Of a DNA stretch of 7,771 nucleotides, positions 1 through 6,643 are shown in pieces. Numbering within the stretch: position 1 is the first letter of the stretch; each line of letters opens with the position of its first letter. Origin of the DNA: Clostridiales bacterium. Lineage in GTDB: Bacteria; Bacillota; Clostridia; Saccharofermentanales; UBA5734. The stretch covers positions 1 to 7,771 of the forward strand of contig SLHU01000067.1 of NCBI GenBank assembly GCA_007135995.1, written 5' to 3'. A program made the translations under genes and the position numbers. A model generated the notes under the pieces. That model worked only from the letters and a program-made list of their open reading frames with translations, was not told the origin of the DNA and did no database searches.

Positions 1-526
1 CTTTTAAGATCGCTTTGCCTGGCGGACCGCTTGTATCCAGTATATACGCTTGCCGTGATTTCAGATAATCAGGTTCGAAATTCGATATACCCTGAAGATG
101 CGCTTCTTCTGCCACTGACAATAGTATTTCGATTGATCTGTGTGTGCTGTTATTTTCAATCATCGTTTCAATACATTCAAAAATAGCGGCTATGCCAGCA
201 ACATCATCCGCGCCAAGAACAGAATCCTTATGACTGCGTATAATGTGATCGTCACCGATAATCGCTTTTTTATTAAGGCCAGGCTCAACGGTGTCAAGAT
301 GAGCAGACAGCAGTATAGGCTCCAGCGTTTCATCGCCTTCAACTCTTATATATAAATTACCGCAGTTTCCGCCAATCTTCTCACCCGCTTTATCTTCCTT
401 TACGCTGCAGCCCAGATCATTAAATTTCTTTATCAAGTAATCAGCAAGATCGCGTTCTTGCTTAGAGACTGAGTTGAAAGAAATCATTTCAAGAAAGTTT
501 TCAATAAGTCTGTTTTCGTTAATCAT
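1..526 (-). CDS. M20-family PepT-like metallopeptidase, partial (C-terminus beyond left edge)
   Basis: This is the N-terminal 175 codons of a zinc-dependent exopeptidase of the M20 family, closest in pattern to the PepT-like (YqjE-type) group. Such enzymes are cytoplasmic and remove residues from small peptides. The active-site framework is visible: LLSAHLDTV holds zinc ligand H76 and catalytic-domain D78, LGADDVAGIAAI holds bridging D107, VAEEAHLQG holds the general base and ligand pair E140/E141, and YILDTSGPPG holds ligand D164. The second His ligand and the dimerisation domain would lie outside the window. Most relatives I recall read GADDKAG, so V109 in place of Lys is a small deviation. 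The start is ATG at 526, preceded by GAGGT about 10 bases upstream. It follows trmL on the same strand after 162 bases. The family call is firm; peptide specificity cannot be read from this portion. Confidence 0.87.
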   Translation of the reverse strand, partial: MINENRLIENFLEMISFNSVSKQERDLADYLIKKFNDLGCSVKEDKAGEKIGGNCGNLYIRVEGDETLEPILLSAHLDTVEPGLNKKAIIGDDHIIRSHKDSVLGADDVAGIAAIFECIETMIENNSTHRSIEILLSVAEEAHLQGISNFEPDYLKSRQAYILDTSGPPGKAILK

Positions 527-582
527 GACACAGTTTACCTCATTGGTGAATCATTTTGTTAATCGTCTGATATGCTTGCGCT

Positions 583-600
583 GAACCGGCATGCCGGTTC
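583..600. repeat. 18-base perfect palindrome in the trmL-peptidase gap
   Basis: GAACCGGCATGCCGGTTC is its own reverse complement over all 18 bases. As RNA it could form a 7-base-pair GC-rich stem with a CATG loop. No T-run follows on either strand (minus strand continues AGCGCAAG, plus strand TTATCAAG), so it is not a canonical Rho-independent terminator. It could be a two-fold-symmetric protein-binding site, an atypical terminator, or a processing or stability hairpin. It lies 57 bases upstream of the peptidase start. Confidence 0.6.
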
Positions 601-616
601 TTATCAAGGTGTGCAA

Positions 617-640
617 TAAGCCTTGGCATAAGCCTTGGCA
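617..640. repeat. Tandem 12-base direct repeat, two exact copies
   Basis: TAAGCCTTGGCA occurs twice in exact tandem (617-628 and 629-640 on the plus strand). Each copy contains the dyad GCC-TT-GGC, so the pair could be a tandem operator or simply a slippage duplication. It sits between the trmL stop and the peptidase start, beside the palindrome at 583-600. No T-tract follows, so neither strand shows a normal terminator here. Confidence 0.55.
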
Positions 641-688
641 ATCGTGCGAAAGCCGCTTCTGGGCCGCAGGTTCATACGAGAGGCTGGT

Positions 689-1201
689 TTATATGCTGTC
701 ATCTGTGTTCAACATGCCCGTTGTCTTGAATCCGGCAAAGCCCTGCTGACGCAAAACTTCATAGGCTGCAATTGCCACAGCATTTGACAAGTTCAGGGAC
801 CGCTGCCCGGACAGCATCGGTATTCGGATGCATTTATCGTAATGACGCATCAGCAAAGACTCTGGCAGCCCTTTCGTTTCTTTACCAAAAAACAAAATCG
901 TATTTGTGCCATACGATATGTCACTATAGATTTGGCGGCCTTTCGTTGAACAGAAGTAAGCCGATTTATGCCTGTTATCGCTTGTTCTGATCCACTTCAT
1001 CACTTCATCCAGATTAGCCCAGAGCGTGATATCCAGTTCATGCCAGTAGTCAAGCCCTGCGCGTTTCAGATACCGATCTGTCACGGAGAATCCCAAAGGC
1101 TCCACTAAATGCAGTTTGGCACCGATCGCCGCACATGTTCTTGCAATATTTCCAGTATTCTGAGGTATTTCCGGTTCAACAAGCACAATATCCAGTGACA
1201 T
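689..1201 (-). CDS. trmL: tRNA (cytidine/uridine(34)-2'-O)-methyltransferase, SPOUT family
   Basis: The family methylates the 2'-OH of the wobble nucleotide (position 34) of certain tRNA-Leu species using S-adenosylmethionine, and acts as a dimer in the cytoplasm. The 170-residue product carries the hallmark motifs: EPEIPQNTGNIART (residues 9-22), FGKETKGLP (105-113), the IRIPML strand (125-130) and RSLNLSNAVAIAAYE (134-148). The last three form the trefoil-knot SAM site of SPOUT enzymes. The ATG at 1201 is chosen because AGGGA lies about five bases upstream and the family begins right at the SLDIVLVEPEIP strand. An in-frame TTG at 1219 would put that ribosome site inside the gene. A tail of about 15 residues after the last helix is longer than in E. 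coli TrmL. It lies 148 bases after whiA, so co-transcription is possible but not shown. Confidence 0.93.
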   Translation of the reverse strand: MSLDIVLVEPEIPQNTGNIARTCAAIGAKLHLVEPLGFSVTDRYLKRAGLDYWHELDITLWANLDEVMKWIRTSDNRHKSAYFCSTKGRQIYSDISYGTNTILFFGKETKGLPESLLMRHYDKCIRIPMLSGQRSLNLSNAVAIAAYEVLRQQGFAGFKTTGMLNTDDSI

Positions 1202-1309
1202 ATTTTTCCCTATCTTCAAACTTCTGATTCAACCCTTTTCAGGCTTCATGATTACTTTTTTCTTACAGCCGCAATCAGTAATCTCATCTGCTATTCTACT
1301 ACATCTCAC

Positions 1310-1328
1310 ATATTCCGGCGGGGAATGT
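1310..1328 (-). other. Weak stem-loop between whiA and trmL
   Basis: The whiA-trmL gap (1202-1349) contains ATTCC and GGAAT arms (1312-1316 and 1322-1326) around a five-base GC-rich loop, extendable by a bulged flanking pair. No T-run follows on the minus strand, so this is at best a weak transcription pause or a fortuitous dyad. The rest of the gap shows no recognisable promoter. Confidence 0.25.
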
Positions 1329-1349
1329 CTATACATGCACCTTTCAGCG

Positions 1350-2315
1350 CTAATCATCTTCAATCTGAGATTTCAAAAATTTCTCAATTTTCCTTAATCT
1401 GCGGTAAACGCCTGATTTTCCAAGTGGCGGCTGCGCAATTTCTCCCAGCTCTTTTAGAGACAGGTCAGGATTATCTTTTCGCAGCAGGGCAACTTCATGC
1501 AAGTCTTCAGGTAATGACTGTAATCCAATGGACTTTTCTATAATATTGATCAGTGCGGCCTGACGCGCGCCCGTATTTGCTATCCTCTGAGTGTTGGCGC
1601 TATCACAGTTAACAACCCTGTTAACGTTATTCCGCAGTTCTTTTTCCACCCGCAAAGACTCAAAATCCAACAGTGCCCTGTGCGCACCAATATTAATTAA
1701 AAAATCAGAGATAAACTGACTTTCCTTGTTATAAACGATAAACAGCTCATCTTTTCTGATGATCTTGCAAGATAAATCAATTTCTGCGAGCAGCATCCTT
1801 GTGATCTCAGCAGCATTTTCTTGTTTGCAGGAAAAAGAAAAGTGATATGCATGCAAAGGGTTGCTCATTGATCCGCATAACAGAAACTGTGCCTTCATAA
1901 AACAGCGAACACCTTTTTCCAGAGTATGTTGATCAAATCGTTTCATATCATTTTTAGAAATCTGGTTCATTCGTGCTTCATCATCAAAAAACAACGCTGA
2001 CACACGCCTGAATTTATCTTCAGATTGAAGCTGTGCCAGTATATTGACCGCCATTTCAATGGTGTGGCTGCCACTGCCAGACATCAGAATCTGTTCTGAC
2101 GGAACGAACACCTCCAGCAGCTGCTTAAAATAGATCATATTGTCGCTGCTTAGATGCTTATAACAGGTTCTGTTATTGGCTATATGCCCGCAGCTCATAT
2201 GCAAAGCCATCAGTTCCCAAACTGCAGATGTCAAATCAGCAGGAATACTGTGAGCCAGCTCGACTTTCACATTTTTCGAAAATGATATGTTGCTGTCAGT
2301 TAATTCTTCTTTCAT
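1350..2315 (-). CDS. whiA: WhiA-family DNA-binding regulator / cell-division factor
   Basis: WhiA proteins combine an N-terminal fold related to LAGLIDADG homing endonucleases, without nuclease function, and a C-terminal helix-turn-helix. They affect sporulation septation in Streptomyces and cell division and growth in Bacillus. The 321-residue product has the family core INIGAHRALLDFESLR (about 207-222), LRNNVNRVVNCDSANTQ (227-243), IEKSIGLQSLPEDLHEVALLR (259-279) and the helix-turn-helix SLKELGEIAQPPLGKSGVYRRLRK (286-309). The N-terminal half is divergent: the usual RGAFLAGGS-like stretch reads KAQFLLCGS (141-149). The usual NHRLR of the recognition helix reads YRRLR. The ATG at 2315 adds about nine residues before the conserved SFSxxVKxEL opening. 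Its best ribosome site, GGAAGG, is about 14 bases upstream. It lies 62 bases after yvcK, in the conserved rapZ-yvcK-whiA order. Confidence 0.9.
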   Translation of the reverse strand: MKEELTDSNISFSKNVKVELAHSIPADLTSAVWELMALHMSCGHIANNRTCYKHLSSDNMIYFKQLLEVFVPSEQILMSGSGSHTIEMAVNILAQLQSEDKFRRVSALFFDDEARMNQISKNDMKRFDQHTLEKGVRCFMKAQFLLCGSMSNPLHAYHFSFSCKQENAAEITRMLLAEIDLSCKIIRKDELFIVYNKESQFISDFLINIGAHRALLDFESLRVEKELRNNVNRVVNCDSANTQRIANTGARQAALINIIEKSIGLQSLPEDLHEVALLRKDNPDLSLKELGEIAQPPLGKSGVYRRLRKIEKFLKSQIEDD

Positions 2316-2377
2316 AAAATCATCTTATGCCTTCCGGAGCTTTTCGATTATGCGCAAAGTCACCCCTGTTTGGCCTG

Positions 2378-3442
2378 TCAGTCTTTTTTAAATGACGCAT
2401 CCTCTATTGTACAACTGCTCATGACATCAATCGCCTGACGCAGAATCACTTTCGCAAGCATCGTATGGTCGTGCCTGATCACACCGTTATTGACACACGC
2501 CAGAGGCGCGCTGATGACACGAATGCCCATATCATGGATGACCTCTTTATCAAATACCACCGGCACCGCATTTTCCAGACGATATTTTTCGATTAGTGAC
2601 GGATCAATCCAGCCATCATTGACAACACAATAGTCGATAAACCCTTTGCCGGTCTTGCTGTCAACATGCTCTAAAACAGCCTTAATATGCGCCGCAGCAT
2701 CATAGTCATCTGTTTCTGCGGGCTGCGTCATTATATTGGCCACGTTCATTTTCAGGGCATGGCTCTTGTCAATAGCGTCTGCAATTTCGTGAAACAGCAA
2801 ATTCGGTATAATACTTGTGTATAAACTGCCTGGTCCTAACACAATAAGATCAGCGGATCGTAAGGCTGCTATTGCATCCGGCAATGGTTTTGCCTGCTGC
2901 GGTGACATGAAAACAGATTCAATCGGACTCTGATTAGACGCATCACGGTGACCTATTTCATTTTCACCAATGACAATATTACCGTTTTTCAACTTAGCGC
3001 CAATTTGTATGTCTGTTAATGATACTGGCAGAACCCTGCCCTTCACAGCCAGAACATGGGACACATTTCTTACAGCATCATAAAAGTTTTCGGATATGGC
3101 ATTCATCGCCGCAATAAACAGATTGCCAAAACTTTGCCCGGATAATCGGCCTTCTGTAAATCTATGATTAAATAAATCACTCAACAGCGGCTCTGTATCT
3201 GCCAATGCAAGAATACAGTTGCGTATGTCACCTGGCGGCAATATTTTTAAATCTTCACGCAGCATACCGGAAGAACCGCCATTATCAGCGACTGTGACAA
3301 TCGCGGTAATATTATTAGAGTATAGCTTTAACCCGCGAAGCAATGTAGCTAAACCTGTCCCGCCGCCAATAACCGTTATCTTCATACCAGTTTCAGGATG
3401 CATAGCATAATTAATAAGTTTCTCATCTGTTTTAGAAAACAT
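2378..3442 (-). CDS. yvcK: YvcK/CofD-like gluconeogenesis factor (UDP-sugar-binding regulator)
   Basis: YvcK proteins are Rossmann-type relatives of CofD. In Bacillus and Listeria they bind UDP-GlcNAc, are needed for normal shape and growth on gluconeogenic carbon sources, and influence peptidoglycan synthesis. The 354-residue product shows the N-terminal nucleotide loop VIGGGTGL (24-31), TVADNGGSSG (50-59), LPPGDIRN (68-75), GQSFGNL (102-108), VLGPGSLYTS (201-210) and NIMTQPAET (236-244), with RHDH (323-326) near the end. All are expected for a functional member, and length is normal. Two adjacent ATGs occur. The one at 3442 has AGAGGG five bases upstream and is preferred; 3445 would leave only two bases. 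About 19 residues precede the conserved MKITVIGGG segment, a mild extension. It lies 172 bases after rapZ, with a possible promoter in between, and 62 bases before whiA. Confidence 0.94.
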   Translation of the reverse strand: MFSKTDEKLINYAMHPETGMKITVIGGGTGLATLLRGLKLYSNNITAIVTVADNGGSSGMLREDLKILPPGDIRNCILALADTEPLLSDLFNHRFTEGRLSGQSFGNLFIAAMNAISENFYDAVRNVSHVLAVKGRVLPVSLTDIQIGAKLKNGNIVIGENEIGHRDASNQSPIESVFMSPQQAKPLPDAIAALRSADLIVLGPGSLYTSIIPNLLFHEIADAIDKSHALKMNVANIMTQPAETDDYDAAAHIKAVLEHVDSKTGKGFIDYCVVNDGWIDPSLIEKYRLENAVPVVFDKEVIHDMGIRVISAPLACVNNGVIRHDHTMLAKVILRQAIDVMSSCTIEDASFKKD

Positions 3443-3497
3443 CATTACCCTCTATCAGAATGCCCGCATATCGGACTGCAAACTGCATGCTTAATAA

Positions 3498-3525
3498 ATC
3501 ATAATAAATGAACAAGCAGACACAA
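3498..3525 (-). promoter_or_regulatory. Possible internal promoter for yvcK-whiA
   Basis: On the minus strand, TTGTGT (3525-3520) and TATGAT (3503-3498) are separated by 16 bases. The -10 matches consensus at five of six positions, the -35 at three of six. Transcription would begin near 3491, giving a leader of about 50 bases before yvcK. The -35 element overlaps the inverted repeat at 3519-3533. The call rests on sequence similarity only. Confidence 0.3.
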
Positions 3526-3533
3526 AATGTGTC
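3519..3533. repeat. 15-base inverted repeat in the rapZ-yvcK gap
   Basis: GACACA-AAA-TGTGTC is a perfect inverted repeat with six-base arms and a three-base centre. It overlaps the proposed -35 of the promoter reading toward yvcK, the position expected for a repressor operator. No T-run follows on the minus strand, which argues against a terminator. A second, weaker dyad, ATGAT-AC-ATCAT, lies nearby at 3554-3565. The cognate protein is unknown. Confidence 0.45.
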
Positions 3534-3614
3534 CCGTTATTTAGTAATACTCCATGATACATCATCGATACCGTCAAGTTGAAATCACCTTCTGCGTAAT
3601 ATTTATGACTGACA

Positions 3615-4505
3615 TCACGACCTTGACTTTGAAATATCTTTATTCAGATCACGATGATCAACCACAACACGCAGATTATTCTCATTTAGTTTTTCTGCGA
3701 GATATTCTGTCATGACAACAGAACGATGCCGACCGCCAGTACAACCAACGCCGATGGTAAGCCTGACTTTACCTTCTCGGACATAGTATGGAATGATATA
3801 GTTGAACAAATCTATCTGTCTGCTCATATACGCCATTGTTTCTGCATGAGACAAAACATAGTCTTTTACCCCATCATCAAGACCTGATAAAGATTTCAAG
3901 TGTGAAATGTAGAAGGGATTTGGTATAAATCTGACATCTAAAACACAATCACAATCAACAGGCAAACCATACTTAAAACCAAATGATTGTATCAGAACTG
4001 TCATTCTTTCATCTCTGTCAGATATGGAAAGCATCGCGTAGAGCATGTCCCGAAGCTCAATTTGAGTCAGCGTAGATGTATCAATCACATCGTCTGCAAT
4101 TTCCTTAACAGGCGCAAGGACCTCTCTTTCCAGTGATAAAGCCTTGACAATCCCTCTGTTCTGAGCTAATGGGTGGTTTCTGCGGCTTTGCTTATACCTG
4201 CTGATAAGAATTTCATCTGTAGCATCCAGATAGACGATTCGATATTGTACTTTTGATTTCTTTAATTGATCAACAGCAGGAATAATGTCATCAAACAGCT
4301 TTGAACTTCTGACATCTATCACGAAAGCCATTCTGCTAACTGACTCATTTGAATGACTATAGGCGCTTCTTGTATATGATTTTATAAGATCAGGCAAAAT
4401 TTTCGGCGGCAAATTATCGATGCAAAAATATCCCATGTCTTCCAGATAATTCGCAGCCAGACTTTTTCCTGCGCCAGACATCCCCGTTAAAATCACAATT
4501 TCCAT
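3615..4505 (-). CDS. rapZ: RapZ-family nucleotide-binding protein (YvcJ)
   Basis: In E. coli, RapZ is an adaptor that senses glucosamine-6-phosphate and directs RNase E to the sRNA GlmZ, controlling glmS. The Bacillus homologue YvcJ hydrolyses nucleotides and affects competence; its Clostridia-type role is less defined. The 296-residue protein has Walker A GMSGAGKS (8-15) followed by DNLPP (30-34), a Walker-B-like VIDVR (62-66), and the C-terminal RapZ domain with SFGFKYGLP (174-182), VLDVRFIPNPFY (188-199) and GCTGGRHRSV (254-263), then DHRDL (283-287). All family landmarks are intact and length is typical. The start is ATG at 4505, with AGGTGAG just upstream. An in-frame GTG at 4514 overlaps that ribosome site and is unlikely. 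A short ORF upstream ends in a TGA inside this ribosome site. Confidence 0.95.
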   Translation of the reverse strand: MEIVILTGMSGAGKSLAANYLEDMGYFCIDNLPPKILPDLIKSYTRSAYSHSNESVSRMAFVIDVRSSKLFDDIIPAVDQLKKSKVQYRIVYLDATDEILISRYKQSRRNHPLAQNRGIVKALSLEREVLAPVKEIADDVIDTSTLTQIELRDMLYAMLSISDRDERMTVLIQSFGFKYGLPVDCDCVLDVRFIPNPFYISHLKSLSGLDDGVKDYVLSHAETMAYMSRQIDLFNYIIPYYVREGKVRLTIGVGCTGGRHRSVVMTEYLAEKLNENNLRVVVDHRDLNKDISKSRS

Positions 4506-4510
4506 TATTC

Positions 4511-4690
4511 TCACCTATTTTCTGCGCATGGCCACTCAGTGATTCTTATATGCCGGCCAAACAAAGTGCTCTCCGATGTAATGCTCCCCCGATGTAAAGA
4601 CATATTTTCAAAATAATGTGTCGTGCACTTATATTCACTTATACATATTAACACATATATTTTAACAGCATCACGTATCCTGACATTCAT
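4511..4690 (-). CDS. Possible 59-residue small ORF bridging murB and rapZ
   Basis: A 59-codon frame runs from ATG 4690, which overlaps the murB stop codon (ATGA-type junction), to a TGA at 4511-4513 inside the rapZ ribosome-binding site, five bases before the rapZ start. It thus fills the murB-rapZ gap exactly. A strong AGGAGG lies within the last codons of murB, but only one base before this ATG, which is too close for efficient use. The next ATG (4686) is better spaced at five bases but opens a different frame of only 12 codons. The product has three Cys, no clear signal peptide or membrane helix, and I recognise no family. It could be a coupling peptide, or the frame could be open by chance in an AT-rich spacer. 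Confidence 0.25.
   Translation of the reverse strand: MNVRIRDAVKIYVLICISEYKCTTHYFENMSLHRGSITSESTLFGRHIRITEWPCAENR
4567..4597. repeat. Imperfect tandem repeat, 15/16 bases, upstream of rapZ
   Basis: On the plus strand, TGCTCTCCGATGTAA (4567-4581) is followed directly by TGCTCCCCCGATGTAA (4582-4597). The copies differ by a T/C change and one extra C. The repeat lies in the murB-rapZ gap, about 60 bases upstream of the rapZ start. It may be a duplicated binding site or a slippage product. Confidence 0.45.
4638..4665 (-). promoter_or_regulatory. Weak candidate promoter for rapZ
   Basis: On the minus strand, TTAAAA (4665-4660) and TATAAG (4643-4638) are 16 bases apart, matching consensus at four and five of six positions. 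Initiation would fall near 4631, leaving a leader of about 125 bases before rapZ. The surrounding DNA is very AT-rich, so chance matches are likely. Read-through from hprK-murB is an adequate alternative. Confidence 0.22.
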
Positions 4691-5673
4691 TCCTCCTGCC
4701 ATTCGCCGATAAAACGTACTTCCGGAACAAGGTCTATCCCCGAATTATTTCGGACGATTCTCTTAACCTCCATAATAAGTGCTTTCACATCATGAGCTGT
4801 CGCATCACCCAGATTCACGATGAACCCTGCATGTTTGAGTGATACCTGTGCATCACCGATCCGCAAGCCCTTCAACCCATTATCAGTAATGAGTTTACCG
4901 GCATAATTGCCAGTCGGACGCTTAAACGCACTGCCGGCACTTGGCAGATCAAGCGGCTGCGTTGACCGGCGGCGACTCGTATAATCAGCTGTTTTTGCAA
5001 ATATCATATCTTTGCTGGCATAACGAAGCTCAATATAAGAGCAAAGAATGATGCTTTCTGGCTGGCTCATAAAGCAGCTGCTTCTGTAGGCAAACGTATG
5101 CGCCTGTTTATTAATGCTGATGATTTCACAGTTTGTGTTAAGATACCGCGTCTGCACCACAACATCAGACATACAGCCGTCATACGCGCCTGCGTTCATA
5201 ATGACAGCACCACCCAATGTACCAGGAATGCCCGATGCAAATTCTAAACCGGTCAAACTGTTATTGGCAGCAAAGGACGCCAGCGCGCTAAGGCGCGTGC
5301 CAGCATTGATCCTTAACCTGACCTTCTCTTGATCGTCTGCTGATGTGACTTTGCGCTTATATCCATCTGAATCTAAAATTTTCATTCCTGAAAATAAATC
5401 AGAAATCGAAATGACGACACCTCTGATACCCAAATCAGAAACAAGAATATTAGATCCTCTGCCAATTATAGTGCATGCTATATTATTTTCCCTGCAATAT
5501 TTTTTTACTGTAATAATTTCTTTAATGCTTACAGGCTCAACAAATATATCTGCAAGTCCACCTATTTTAAATGAAGTATGGTGCTTCATAAGCTCGTTGG
5601 ATTTAATTCTAGCTTTTGCTTTGGGCAAGCATCTTTCTAAATCATATATTATTTTGTTATGTGCTTCTGACAT
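4687..5673 (-). CDS. murB: UDP-N-acetylenolpyruvoylglucosamine reductase (MurB)
   Basis: MurB is the cytoplasmic FAD enzyme that uses NADPH to reduce UDP-GlcNAc-enolpyruvate to UDP-MurNAc, the second committed step of peptidoglycan synthesis. The 328-residue product has HTSFKIGGLAD (32-42), the FAD pyrophosphate loop GRGSNILV (71-78), EFASGIPGTLGGAVIMNAGA (144-163), catalytic-type Arg in YRSS (196-199), the proton-donor Ser in PSAGSAFKRP (S248) and C-terminal VPEVR with catalytic Glu 318. It lacks the extra Tyr loop of E. coli-type enzymes, so it is type II. Residues about 95-118 form a charged segment longer than I expect between the conserved beta strands. The start is ATG 5673, with GGAG seven bases upstream; TTG 5676 is adjacent and less likely. 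It begins 27 bases after hprK, so the two are almost surely co-transcribed. Confidence 0.96.
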   Translation of the reverse strand: MSEAHNKIIYDLERCLPKAKARIKSNELMKHHTSFKIGGLADIFVEPVSIKEIITVKKYCRENNIACTIIGRGSNILVSDLGIRGVVISISDLFSGMKILDSDGYKRKVTSADDQEKVRLRINAGTRLSALASFAANNSLTGLEFASGIPGTLGGAVIMNAGAYDGCMSDVVVQTRYLNTNCEIISINKQAHTFAYRSSCFMSQPESIILCSYIELRYASKDMIFAKTADYTSRRRSTQPLDLPSAGSAFKRPTGNYAGKLITDNGLKGLRIGDAQVSLKHAGFIVNLGDATAHDVKALIMEVKRIVRNNSGIDLVPEVRFIGEWQEE

Positions 5674-5700
5674 CAACTTTCTCCAGTATCCCGTCTCGTA

Positions 5701-6624
5701 CTAAGGCATAATATTAGGCCCGAATACACGCTCTGTTAAAGCTTTGGCAGCATTATAACCCATTGATTTTTGTCTGAAATTAATGGCTGCGACCTCAACA
5801 ATAATCGCGAGATTTCTGCCGGGGCGAACAGGAATAGTAATTGAAGGAACATCAATTCCCAGTATTTCTGTAGATTCTTCATTAATGCCTAATCTTTCAT
5901 AAGATTTATTTTCATCCCAGAGTTCCAGATTAATCACGAAATTGACATTTTCCTGCATTTTGACCGAAGAAACACCATACAACTCTTTTACATCCAGTAT
6001 ACCTAAACCCCGGATTTCAATCAGATGCCGTATTATCTCAGGCGCTCGTCCCAGAAGTGTTTTTTCAGAAACACGTCTCACCTCAACCAGGTCGTCAGCA
6101 ATTAGACGGTGGCCCCTTTTGACAACTTCCAGCGCAGTTTCGGATTTACCAACGCCGCTTTCACCCAGAATTAGGATGCCTTCACCATAGACTTCAATTA
6201 AAACACCATGTAACGATGTTCTCGGTGCAAGCTCAACATTAAGAAATTTAACAATTGAACTTGTAAATGATGCCGTCGTGTCCTCAGTTCTCAAAATAGG
6301 AATCTGATACTTGTTCGAACACTCAGTTAATTCAGGTGAAGCAACATGATGCCGCGTTAAAATCAGGCATGGAATGCCTTTTTCAAATAACGCATTCAAT
6401 CTCGAAAACCGTTCTTCTGAAGACAATCGCTCCAGGAAAGCTGTTTCCATGTTTCCCAGAACTTGAATTCTGTCAGATCCAAAGTGATCAAAATATCCGG
6501 CAAGCTGCAGGCCGGGTCTTGTAACATCCGCCACTGAAATCATGATGTTACTCAAATTGTTAAAACTGGTGATTACTTCAAGCTCAAATTCTTTTATAAT
6601 GACTTCAAGCGATACAGGTGTCAT
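5701..6624 (-). CDS. hprK: HPr kinase/phosphorylase
   Basis: HprK/P phosphorylates HPr on Ser46 in response to ATP and fructose-1,6-bisphosphate, and reverses this by phosphorolysis. It is the metabolic sensor for CcpA-type carbon catabolite control in Gram-positive bacteria. The 307-residue product has the variable N-terminal domain (about 1-130), then the kinase domain with catalytic His 139 in SLHG, Walker A GESGVGKS (154-161), LIADD (174-178), the HprK/P signature IEIRGLGILDVKELYGV (202-218) and the VRPGRN segment (266-271). Length is normal and all key residues are present. The start is ATG 6624, because GGAGG lies five bases upstream. An in-frame ATG at 6636 would place that ribosome site inside the coding sequence. 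It is the first gene after a good promoter and leads directly into murB. Confidence 0.97.
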   Translation of the reverse strand: MTPVSLEVIIKEFELEVITSFNNLSNIMISVADVTRPGLQLAGYFDHFGSDRIQVLGNMETAFLERLSSEERFSRLNALFEKGIPCLILTRHHVASPELTECSNKYQIPILRTEDTTASFTSSIVKFLNVELAPRTSLHGVLIEVYGEGILILGESGVGKSETALEVVKRGHRLIADDLVEVRRVSEKTLLGRAPEIIRHLIEIRGLGILDVKELYGVSSVKMQENVNFVINLELWDENKSYERLGINEESTEILGIDVPSITIPVRPGRNLAIIVEVAAINFRQKSMGYNAAKALTERVFGPNIMP

Positions 6625-6643
6625 CACAACCTCCATTAAGGCA

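Noticed and set aside
140..355. Plus-strand open frame of 71 codons
   Set aside because: It lies antisense inside the peptidase gene, whose catalytic motifs are clear on the minus strand.
583..600. Rho-independent terminator
   Set aside because: The palindrome is strong but no T-tract follows on either strand.
3446..3614. Promoter from TTGACG on the minus strand
   Set aside because: No -10-like hexamer lies 16-18 bases downstream; the nearest candidates are 12 and 22 bases away.
5345..5704. Plus-strand open frame of 119 codons
   Set aside because: It is antisense to murB, has no ribosome site I can see and no recognisable motif.
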